Source: Gloeopeniophorella convolvens (Eukaryota; Basidiomycota; Agaricomycetes; Russulales). From it: a stretch of 14,150 bases of DNA. Below, piece after piece: positions 1-8,131 of the stretch. The stretch spans positions 1-14,150 of the forward strand of contig WTXD01000266.1 in the NCBI GenBank assembly GCA_022496205.1, written 5' to 3'. Position 1 is the stretch's first letter, and each line of letters begins with the position of its first letter. A program made the position numbers and the translations under genes. The notes beneath the pieces are model-generated. The model saw only the letters and a program-made list of their open reading frames with translations. It made no database searches and was not told the DNA's origin.

Positions 1-573
1 ATTCCAAGACCACTGAGGGTTGATTAGCGACAGGCCGGGTAGACAGTTACAACAAGCCTACTCTGCTTCTCCTCTTCAGTGTCATCTGGCACCCGGGATG
101 TGACCGGAGAGGTAACGACAGTGGCAGTGACCGGCTTGCGAAGGATTTCTCGAGGTGATACGAATGTCAGCACAGGGCAGAATAATGATGATGCATTTAT
201 GCAGCTCACTGAGGAGACGCAGTTTGCGAGCGGTCTTGGTTTTACAACACTCCCGAACTAAAGATGCCAACCATGGGTTTTCCTCCAAGAGTTTAGCCAC
301 GTTCTCTAATGAATCATCAGAGTCGTCATATCTGCGGTCCAGCTGATCACAGCCGGTTACGACGGCTCCAAGGACGATGTCCACGGCTTCGAAGTCGTCT
401 GATTTGGGGTTTTCGAAATCGGAGATAGCGCGGACGAGCCCCCTCCCTTTGTCCATACGTCTATGCTCTTCTTCTGAGAGGTCGTCTATTATCATCTCGC
501 TGGCCTCTTCCCCAGCGACCGCCAGGTTAGGGCGACCTTCGACGTCCGCCGCTGATTTGCCAGTAGCCTGCAT
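1..573 (-). pseudogene. CR-effector paralogue, 5' part only, frameshifted header
   Basis: This is the 5' end of a second copy of the gene at 1509-4714; the rest lies beyond the left edge. The ATG at 573 begins MQATGK and aligns with the ATG at 4714 of the intact copy. Exon 1 runs 573-62, a 49-nt intron 61-13 has donor GTAGGC, branch GCTAATC and acceptor CTCAG, and exon 2 starts at 12. Shared header blocks include NLAVAGEEASEM, PWL.SLV and KTARKLRLLSE. Around 162-166 (GACATTCG against GACATGCCCG in the intact copy) two bases are missing, so the reading frame ends early at 82. Exon 1 is 512 nt, and adding 2 gives exactly the phase needed at the intron, so this is the only break visible in the exon. 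No intron can bypass it. It is probably a pseudogene, but a sequencing error is possible, and nothing is known of the part outside the window. Confidence 0.78.
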
Positions 574-613
574 GGAGAGAAGGGCTTGAGGTTTAAGAAC
601 CAGTGGTAGTAAC
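1..613. repeat. Left copy of a 0.6-kb direct duplication
   Basis: This segment is similar along its length to 4128-4751 in the same orientation. The similarity covers the end of the CR-gene promoter or leader (about 40 bp above the ATG), the header exon, the first intron and the first bases of exon 2, where the window ends. The 49-nt introns match at 42 of 49 positions by hand count. It is best read as a tandem gene duplication continuing to the left, not as a mobile element, because no terminal repeats or target-site duplications were seen. Confidence 0.8.
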
Positions 614-696
614 AGGAAGGATTTGGTCTGCGTGGGGCTGCTATATCCCGCGTAACAGTGTAGAGTGAGGAGTGAGGACGACTTGCAGATGTGCGG

Positions 697-830
697 TGCC
701 ACAACTTCCTCGGCGGGGGGACTGTCTTATATAGTATGTCCTCAGGCACAACATTCGGTGTGTTACGTAATCGACCTGGCCGCGTTTGTGGCAAATCAAT
801 GCAAACTGGCAGTGCCACAAGCTGCCACAA
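697..830. promoter_or_regulatory. Cluster of four TGCCACAA 8-mers
   Basis: TGCCACAA occurs at 697-704, 813-820 and 823-830, and its reverse complement TTGTGGCA at 786-793. The cluster lies 124-257 bp upstream of the ATG of the left CR gene and brackets its TATA box. The last two copies are spaced exactly 10 bp apart, about one helical turn. One further copy was noticed in the window (6811, in a protease intron). A repeated transcription-factor site is the likely meaning, but the factor is not identified. Confidence 0.4.
726..733 (-). promoter_or_regulatory. TATA box of the left CR gene
   Basis: On the minus strand the sequence reads TATATAAG, about 155 bp upstream of the ATG at 573. This would place transcription start near 695-705 and give a leader of roughly 125 nt. 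It is a good match to a fungal TATA element at a reasonable distance. No comparable element was seen upstream of the intact CR gene. Confidence 0.45.
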
Positions 831-960
831 TTGCTCCATCACGAGTCCGCCGCCCGGGTGACTCAAGGTAGGCTCGGTTGCCTACATCACCGTCACAGCT
901 CTCAGGGATGTCGGACTCGCTGACAACGCACTCAGCCTCCTTGAAGTCGACTCACAGCTG

Positions 961-1026
961 GCATGCATGTGCGTAATTTCTCTCCTCCCCTCCATTCCAC
1001 CACACATCTGAGGCCCACATGCATGC
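961..1026. repeat. 11-bp inverted repeat, 44-bp spacer
   Basis: The arms GCATGCATGTG (961-971) and CACATGCATGC (1016-1026) are exact reverse complements. They lie in the CR intergenic region. They could form a stem or be paired sites for a dimeric regulator, or arise by chance from the alternating CATGCATG core. There is no T-tract or coding link that points to a specific role. Confidence 0.35.
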
Positions 1027-1508
1027 GAAGACAAGGAGCCACCCGTCGCGGCTACTGCAAGGCTCAAGCCTCTCTTCCACAATCCACGGGTCCAGGAGAA
1101 CGTTTCGGCACCACATCACTTTGAGATGTGGCTATCTCCATACTTCGGGTGCGCCGTGCAGAATTCACTTGGTGGCTTCTGCGTGTAGGCAGGCCGCAGG
1201 ATAGAATCGGTCAGTGGGGACACGCCTTCTGCGTCGGGCGCCCGGAGCGGTTCTGTGGGCGTGCGAAACCGAGGTCGCGGACGTCATGCATAAGCGCTTA
1301 TTTCGGGCCCAGATGTCCCATACGGCTCTTCTCTTCGCTCGCGACGACGCACGCGCCGAGGTCTCGTACTTCCGAGCTCAAGTCCAGGAGCGACCCACAA
1401 CTCCTATCGTCACAACGACAAGAGATTCACGCGCGTACGGGGCGAGAGTTACACTGCAATTCAAGCTCGTACATAACACTATATCTCGCGCAACTCATGG
1501 CGCTTATA

Positions 1509-4500
1509 TCAAGCTGCAATCTCCTCCAACGACCTGTACTTCGCGTTGTGAGCAGGGTCAATCTCGCACAGCGGTGTGAAATTCCGTCTGATGTTTTCTC
1601 TCGCTTCGTTGACTTCCGGACTGCCTTCTGAGTCGGAGGCTTTGTATGCGGCCTTCGCATCGGGCAGAGATCGTTGCAAAACCACTTTGTACTTCTCCTG
1701 TTCATCGCCAACGATTGGGAATGTTCCTGGCCCCATCCCTGCGAACCATATGTCGTACGGAGTGATGGCATCGCCGTGAAGTTGTGGAGAAAGGCGTGTT
1801 GGATCCGGCTTCATGATATGCACCGCCGACTCTCGCGAGGCGAGGGCGAAGACCATCCAGATGAACGGCAGTGGCGTTTCTCCCTCTTTATACACTTGGA
1901 TGCAGAACAGGTCCATAGTGTTGAATAATGCAGAGTCTGGGTTGGGACCAAAGCTGTCGTCAATCTTGACCTGGATGAAAATCGCGGACACTGTCTTGCG
2001 TGAGAGGACGTCGCCAGAGTAGCAGAAAGGGATCACGATATCGACGGCGCGCTGATTGTTAGCACACAGTATCATCGCGCCACGCGTCACGAACTTCCAT
2101 AGCTCGTGCGAGCTAAGCATTTTGAGGTCATGAACCTTGATGACGTGATTGAACCATACTTGACTGTCCTCGAATGCATCCAGAAGCGGCTTGTTTTCGT
2201 TTTCGCCGCGGTAGAGCACCGGCCGAGCATCGTTCAGTTGTGCATACGCGGACTCTGGCATCAGTGCCTCGAGAAAGTCGCACACAGAGATGACGCCCCG
2301 AGATAGGCTCATGCTAGCGGCCTTGTCCCGCGCCGCCATAAGGATAAGCAATGCAGCGAGCTCGCCTCGATCTCCATGATCGATATAAGGAACGGCAAAT
2401 GTACTCGCAAGATAATGCACAGGGCTCCGGCCCATTTCAGACAGGATTTCCTGCGCTGCCCTTGCAAGGAGCGGCTCTGAGCTGGATGTAGTGGATAGTC
2501 TCGCTTCGAGGCCCGGCTCCGTTGCGGAGATGCAGAGTCGCATGTGTCGCTCGACCAGCCAGAGTACGGAGTCGCGTTGCCGCGCAGTTGTGGGATTGAA
2601 ATCCAGGGCAAACCTTATGGCAAGGCTGGCCAGAGCGCACGTGTCTTCGCTTGGTAGGTGCCCCCACCCGAACGGACGCATGATCTGGTCCACCGTGAAG
2701 CGGCCCCCAAGTATCTTCTGTTTTGCGAGATGGTAGATTTGATTGCGCATTATGTTCGTTTCCGCCGAATCATATAGGGAGCCAAATCTGCCAGGGATGG
2801 ATGAGCATGCGTCAAGACGGATAGAGGCGAGAGAACCCACAGGGGCCGACCCAGATGGGACTTCCAATCGAGGCTGGTGACTTGGCTCAACGTGATAACG
2901 CCTTCACATGCGACAGGTGCAAGTGCATCAAAGCCTGTCTCGGTGATCGGGGGTAACACAGAGAACCGAGTGGCCGGGAAGTAGGTGGATGAGTCCGATG
3001 ATGATTCTGGAGAGAATTGATGGAACTTTCCCCCCGTCGCAAGAAAGAGGGAGAAAATGCGAGCGCCTGCAACCTGTCGGAGCGCACGGCGCAACTCAAG
3101 GAAGATGGACCAGTTTTCGTTGCTTTTGTCCTCGGTGAGCCGGCGTGATGAGTCAAACGTAAGGATAAGAAACGGTCGCTGACGCGTGGATCCGTCACTT
3201 CCGTAATAGGATCGATTTGTAGCCAAGACTTTGGCAGGGTCGATGAATTTGGCCAGCCTCATCGCTGCTTGTCTGATGTCGCCTGCGGGAGTCGATGTGA
3301 GAAGCGATGGTCAAGACTCAACGTCCCCTGTGACTACTGACCTTTCTTCAGACATCCCGCCGGCTTCCCGGGGTGACAACTTGACACATCTGAGTCGACA
3401 TTGGTAGCATAGCCTAGGGACCCATCAAGACGTACCGTATTCGCTCCGCGGATGATGTCCTTGAAAAATCCCTGGCGATAATCATTTGTGCTGTCAAACT
3501 CTTGTCCATGGGTCATCAGATGACGGAAAGCAGACGCCAAACGTTCTTGGCGCCTGGTGAGGAAGCCAGCTGCGTTCTGACGCTCCGATTGTTCTGAAGG
3601 TTTGTACTTCCCAGCCAACATATCGTTCACAGTCCAAGTCTTGCCAGCGAACTCGAGCTGGTCCAGCACACCTGAGAGTCGTCCAGCACAGACACAAGTT
3701 GCGAAGGCACACAACACGATACCTTGCGATGATTCCATCTCCTTCAATCGCCGCAATGTGACCTCCAGGAGTGAGTGCAAAAAAGCGTGCAACCCCCTTG
3801 AGGTCTCCTCCCGGCCAAATGGGCTTAATAGGGCCAACCAGTTGCGAAAATCATTATCTGCAGGTGGGAACCCTGACTGCACCGTCAGGCCTTATCAGTG
3901 TATAGGTGAAGATGGGGCCCGCAAACCTTTGGAGCCCGCGTCCCGCAGACACATCGGCACGCTGATAATTGTCTTCGCCAACTCGTCGACCATGCGTGAC
4001 TTGCCTGTCCCGGAAGCATTTATGATGCTCGCGAGTGGGTCATAGGTAACCCTCCTCTTTTTGAGGTAGTCTGAGATGATGTCGAGAAGTACACGGGCGG
4101 CGTTGCCTTGGTATGGAAGGTCCCAAGATCTCAAGACCACTAAGGCTTGATTAGTGACACGCCGGGTGGACAGTTACGATAAGCCTACTCTGCTTCTCAT
4201 CTTCGGTATCGTCCCGGGCTCGGGGTCTCTTAGAGGAGGTGGGAACTCGGGGACTCTTAGGGGTGAAAACGACCGGCTTGCGAAGGATTTCTTGAGGCGA
4301 TACGGGCATGTCAGCACAGGGCAGGATGCAGATAAGGCAGGTATGCTCACTGAGGAGACGCAGTTTGCGAGCGGTCTTAGCTGCACAGCACTTCTGCACC
4401 AGAGATATGAGCCATGGATGTTCCTCGAGGAGTTGCGTTACATTGTTTTTTGACCCATTGGAGGTGTCGTATTTGCTGTCCAGCAAGTCACAGCTCCCGA

Positions 4501-4714
4501 CAACCCTTGTGAGAACGTGGCGTGCGGCCACAATATCTGGTGTCTTAGCTGCGCGGGGATCGGTGAGAGCGTAAAAGACATCTTCTTCCTTGTCAAGACG
4601 CTCATGCTCCTCGTCGGGGAGGTCATTCGGCACCATCTCGCTGGCCTCTTCCCCAGCGACTGCCAAGTTAGAGCCTCCTTCGACGCCTGCAGCTAATTCG
4701 GCACTATCTTGCAT
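1509..4714 (-). CDS. Crinkler/RHS-type (CR) protein: header, P-loop NTPase, REase-like nuclease
   Basis: Five exons: 4714-4189, 4139-3927, 3872-3342, 3282-2841 and 2787-1509. The introns are 49, 54, 59 and 53 nt, all GT...AG, and every phase joins cleanly into 996 codons plus TGA. The ATG at 4714 is chosen because it aligns with the ATG of the left copy; the open frame above it has no ATG. Residues 1-175 are an unrecognised header, partly acidic. The P-loop NTPase has Walker A SGTGKSR (219-224 region), but at the Walker B strand it reads LILTFDSS (D467), where family members usually have D-E. Residues from about 572 form the C-terminal part, with a PD-(D/E)XK signature: E713 in RGELAALL, D820 in VDIVIP, and QVK at 843-845. 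This architecture is known for CR effectors of eukaryotes, where the nuclease-like domain is the proposed active part. Role and target here are inferred. There is no secretion signal at the N-terminus. Confidence 0.85.
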
Positions 4715-4751
4715 AAAGAGGACCGCTTGGTGTCTTAGGATTGATAGTAAC
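4128..4751. repeat. Right copy of the 0.6-kb direct duplication
   Basis: This is the partner of 1-613, covering the start of exon 2, the 49-nt first intron, the header exon and about 37 bp above the ATG of the intact CR gene. Similarity fades upstream of about 4751, where the GC-rich block begins, so the two copies now have different promoters. Confidence 0.8.
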
Positions 4752-4858
4752 GGAAAAGCCACCTTGTGCCCCAGGGCCGCGAAGACACACGCTTAGGTCA
4801 GCACGGGTTACCCGCATCGACGCGCGGCCGTGAGCGCGTGAGCCCCTGTGAGCACCTT

Positions 4859-4878
4859 CCCGCTCGCGCGCGAGCGGG
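4859..4878. repeat. Perfect 20-bp GC palindrome
   Basis: The stretch reads the same on both strands (CCCGCTCGCG followed by its exact reverse complement). It sits about 145 bp upstream of the CR gene ATG. It could be a binding site for a dimeric factor, or a cruciform-prone site. No known factor is assigned. Confidence 0.5.
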
Positions 4879-4959
4879 GCAAGCGGCGGGTGCGGGCCCA
4901 GGTCTGCTCCTAGAGGAAGAATTCTCACTTTCGGCCCCCGTGCGAAACCGGCAGGCTCG

Positions 4960-4980
4960 AAAAGGCGGGGAAAAGGCGGG
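4960..4980. repeat. 11-bp tandem repeat, two units
   Basis: The unit AAAAGGCGGGG is followed directly by AAAAGGCGGG. It is a short tandem duplication inside the GC-rich block and may be simple slippage. Confidence 0.4.
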
Positions 4981-5453
4981 AGAAGCGCAACCGCGAATCA
5001 GGTCGGTTCGCATGGGCCCGTCGGGCCACCGGTGCTAGTGAGAACTGAGGGGGAAAGCCGTTCGCGAGGAGCCTGGAGATGGCTGCGAGGATTGAGGACA
5101 GGCTGCAGGAGAGCCGTATACTGGCTCACGCGGCCCGGCCGCATGCCAACGGGGGATAAAATTCAAGACATTATACCATGACGCGGTTCGCGAAAAGTTC
5201 TGCAAAGTGTGCTGACTGTGTCAAGGTGCTGGGAGGCTGCCGCTGTTGGAAGGGTTACGGCTACGCTCTTGAGGGCTCCTGAGGGTGGCTGGTGCCTGTG
5301 AGCCTAGCGTGATTTCGGAAAGGCCAGCCGATTGAGAGCAAGACGAGCATAGAAGAAAGGGTCGAGGAAAACAATAACGATATCACTGCAGGTATAATTT
5401 ACAAACAACAACTTTCGGCAGCTAGGAGCACATGCGCGAAAGCTCAGCGGGGC

Positions 5454-7045
5454 TTACGCGAGCTCAGCAAACCCGACCGAGCTCTTGCCAACGTCGAAGG
5501 CGGTGTAGACGTTCTGCAGGAAGACGTCACCAAAGATCCAGAACTCTGAAGGGACAGAAGCGTGTTAATTCAATCGACGGAGGAGCAACGTGAAGACACT
5601 TACGGCTGCCGATGGAGTCGTCAGAGGCCAGGCCTGCAACACAGTCGCTTCCACCCTGGTCAGCAGGGCCAAGGCTGAACGTCTTGGGGTCGACCTTGAA
5701 CTCCTTCCCGCCGAAGGTAACGGACACCGGGGTGTTAAAGTTGCAAGGGACTGAGATGGAATATTAACACGCTTCGCGAGTACGGCGAGCAAGTGAGAGC
5801 ACGCACTGGTATAGAGGCCCTGGCCGAGTTGATCATTAGCCTTCGCGCCGGGGATCTGGTCGAAGACGGCCTTGACACCATCAGTGTCACCGACGATCTG
5901 GGTGGTGCCGGTGTCGGCGATGGCAGAAGCACCCTTCACGAGTTGCTTGCCATCCACCGAGACACCATCAAAGTCGATCTGCCAGTAGCCCTATGCGAAG
6001 TATAGGCATGAGCAATGCTGCGCAAGCTGCATAGAATGCGTCGATCGCACCTCCTTGGTGACGGGCACATAGGTGAAGTCACCCGAATGGAGCTTGTCGT
6101 TCGTGCCACCAATGAAGAGCTCGGAGCCCTGTTCGGCGAAGTAGAAACCAAACACCTGATCGTCGACCTTGTTCTGCGCGATGAGCGACTGGAACAATGG
6201 GGGCGCATTGTAATCCGAGATCGACTGGAAGCCCATGCCGAGCAGGCCATCGGCGGGGAACTGGTTGCTCTGGAAGCCGGTGGAGTACTCCTTGGCTGCG
6301 CCCAAGGTCTGGCCGGTGGCCTGTAAAGAGATCGCGTCAGTGGAAGGAGCTTCAGTGGGAACTGCAAACGGGCGCACCGTCAAGCCAGCGATAGATACGG
6401 TGTCCGAGTACTGTTCACCGCTCACAGTCGAGCCGTCGCCGTACTGCAGGCTGAACGTCTTGCCGACGTCCTTCGAGGTGGAGCTAGCCTTGTTGTCGTA
6501 CACCGTGTGTCCAGAGCAGGTGTCGCTGCAGTCGGGTCCGGGGAGGAACAAGTCACTGCTGCCCGTGTCGAAGTCCACTGCAAGAGTGGTCATGCGTTAG
6601 GAGTAAACTACGGCACAGGATCGCAGCACTGACCAGTGTAGGTCTTCGCAGGGGTACCAACGGAGATCGCGCCGTACCAGAGCTGAGCGTTGTCGTCGGT
6701 GAGGGGATCGCCAGCGCCATCGCGCTTCACTGGGGACTTGAGACTAGCGGCCAGAGGATGTACCTCTCCGACGTTCTTCTCGAATGCTGCAAAGCCCTTG
6801 TGAATCTTACTGCCACAAGAAAGCGTGCGTTGAGTCGTCCCCGAAGATAAAAAAATAAGAGGTACGCACGCCACCGAGTTGCGGAGCGAGCCGCGGAGGA
6901 CAGTCGCATTGACTGTTCCATCAGCGTTCAAGAGCGAGGAACGCTTGGCGATGGGAACAGACAATCCACCGGAGGTGCTCGTGAACGGAGCAGCTTCGAC
7001 GAGGAAAGGAAGGGCGGCAAGGACGAAGGCAGCAGAGAAGTACAT
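5454..7045 (-). CDS. Secreted pepsin-like aspartic protease (family A1, polyporopepsin-like)
   Basis: Seven exons: 7045-6870, 6809-6634, 6577-6378, 6320-6051, 5990-5807, 5750-5604 and 5545-5454. The six introns are 56-60 nt, with donors such as GTGCGT, GTCAGT and GTAAGT. They join without a break into 414 residues, a normal length for fungal A1 peptidases. The N-terminus MYFSAAFVLAALPFLVEAA is a signal peptide, followed by a propeptide ending SPVKR at residue 88, a Kex2-type site that would release a mature enzyme starting DGAGDPL. Catalytic aspartates are D121 (DTGSS) and D300 (DTGTT). The flap tyrosine is Y163 in LQYGDGS, and C134/C138 are placed for the N-lobe disulfide. It should act extracellularly on proteins, best at acidic pH as known for the family. 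There is no damage. It is divergent from no obvious partner gene, and its only visible control element is the TATA box at 7126. Confidence 0.95.
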
Positions 7046-8131
7046 GGCAGCAATGGAAGGAATGCTAGAACTCGCGTTTGGGCTGGACGGAGTGCTTGGG
7101 ATGACAAGCTGCGAGTGCGAGACCCTTTTATACCTATTTCATGGAGGGCTTGAGCCTGCTTGAACATGTGCATATCTGCCAGACGTAGCAGCAAACTCGG
7201 ACAATGTAATCTGAATACATGCTTGCAGTCCGGTGGGTCAGCGTCCGGCTCCCAACTGGACCAGATACGGCGGTTTGTCGCATGGGGGCCAAGTCATGGA
7301 CGACGTTTCTGAAGAGATCGACGCACGCGTTAGCTGTGGAGTAACAAGTGTTTTAGGGTCCGTTGTTATCGAGACGGACGAGCGTCATGGTCGGGGAAAG
7401 GAAGAGTTGCTGGCGGTTTCCTTATCGGGGATATAGTGTTCGGCTCGAGAGGCCTCAGATCTCAGATCTAGACTTTGGCTTTCCCTCAACCGTCGTCTAT
7501 AACTCATAACTTACTGTAGTTTTCTCGCCTCGGACCATCCACCATCGACACAACTTGATATCTGTCAGAGACCTGGTAACAACCCTCGGGCTTCTGCACT
7601 GCCAGGATTCAGCCAGTTTGGATGATGCTCGGATCAAGTCGTTCCCGAGACTGCACGAACCGTAAGTTTTCCGGTGGCACTGACCATAGCTGACCATGCT
7701 GCTTCGCCCCACCTCCAGCTTGTTGTGGAGCACGAAGCTGCGCCAGAAGGTCGGCATGCAAACGGCAACTGAGCTGGGATGGCAACTTACCGGCCCACAC
7801 GACTTGTACCGACACGCCTAGCAGCGCCGTCTACGTTGATGCTACACGTACTCCGCGTGCGCATGATCGCAGAGTTCACATATACATCTCATGCATATGC
7901 AACTTGCATGTGACTTACACTACTTGCAATTATCGTCTTCAGTGATTGAAGTATTCACATGCACAAGCAATTCACCGCCCGCGCATTGCCGACGCGCGCA
8001 ATGCAAACCGGCGCACCGCGAGGCCGTTCCGCCTCTCCACCGCCCAACCATCGCCATTTCACAATAACCAAGTTCATAATGATCAGCTCGACAACCGACT
8101 CTCCTGTCTCCCTCATCACGTTTCTGTCAGC
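7046..8131. other. Intergenic region, protease to membrane-protein relic
   Basis: About 1.09 kb lie between the protease start and the first recognisable codon of the relic at 8132; both genes point outwards. Apart from the protease TATA box there is a 7-bp tandem CTCAGAT pair at 7454-7467. Minus-strand open frames at 7497-7815 have no recognisable motif, start from non-ATG codons or overlap one another, and were not accepted as genes. Confidence 0.55.
7126..7132 (-). promoter_or_regulatory. TATA box of the aspartic protease gene
   Basis: TATAAAA (within GTATAAAAGG) on the minus strand lies 81 bp upstream of the ATG at 7045, predicting a leader of about 50 nt. Sequence and spacing are typical of a strongly expressed fungal gene. 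Confidence 0.7.

Larger units (their letters stand above)
574..1508. other. Intergenic region between the two CR genes
   Basis: About 935 bp separate the stop of the intact CR gene (1509) from the start of the broken copy (573). It should hold the 3' flank of the former and the promoter of the latter. The recognisable contents are a TATA box, a four-fold 8-mer cluster and a short inverted repeat, each listed separately. Open frames here are short, show no family resemblance and lack plausible splice structure, so no gene is called. Confidence 0.6.
4715..5453. other. GC-rich intergenic region between CR gene and protease
   Basis: About 740 bp hold the presumed promoter of the CR gene (to the left) and the 3' flank of the protease gene. 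Roughly 4800-5030 is strikingly richer in G and C than the CR gene and contains a perfect palindrome and a short tandem repeat, listed separately. A plus-strand open frame across 4766-5038 has the low-complexity Arg/Gly/Ala composition of chance GC-rich frames. No TATA element and no gene were found. Confidence 0.55.

Noticed and set aside
1128..1631. Plus-strand open frame of 167 codons
   Set aside because: It runs from the CR intergenic region into the antisense of the nuclease exon and shows no family features.
2750..2840. Continuation of the CR exon 4 frame to 2750
   Set aside because: This is read-through of the 53-nt intron 2840-2788; splicing joins GRPL to FGS as in related proteins.
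4151..4714. Header frame as an independent small gene separate from the NTPase gene
   Set aside because: The following NTPase exon has no start codon of its own, while a GTAGGC...CTAAT...TAG intron in the same place in both copies joins the frames exactly. A header-only form is kept as a finding.
4766..5038. Plus-strand 90-codon frame in the GC-rich block
   Set aside because: Low-complexity composition, with the reverse strand open as well; no motif and no splice partner.
7497..7815. Overlapping minus-strand frames between protease and relic
   Set aside because: Short, without recognisable domains or a convincing start, and the two frames contradict each other.
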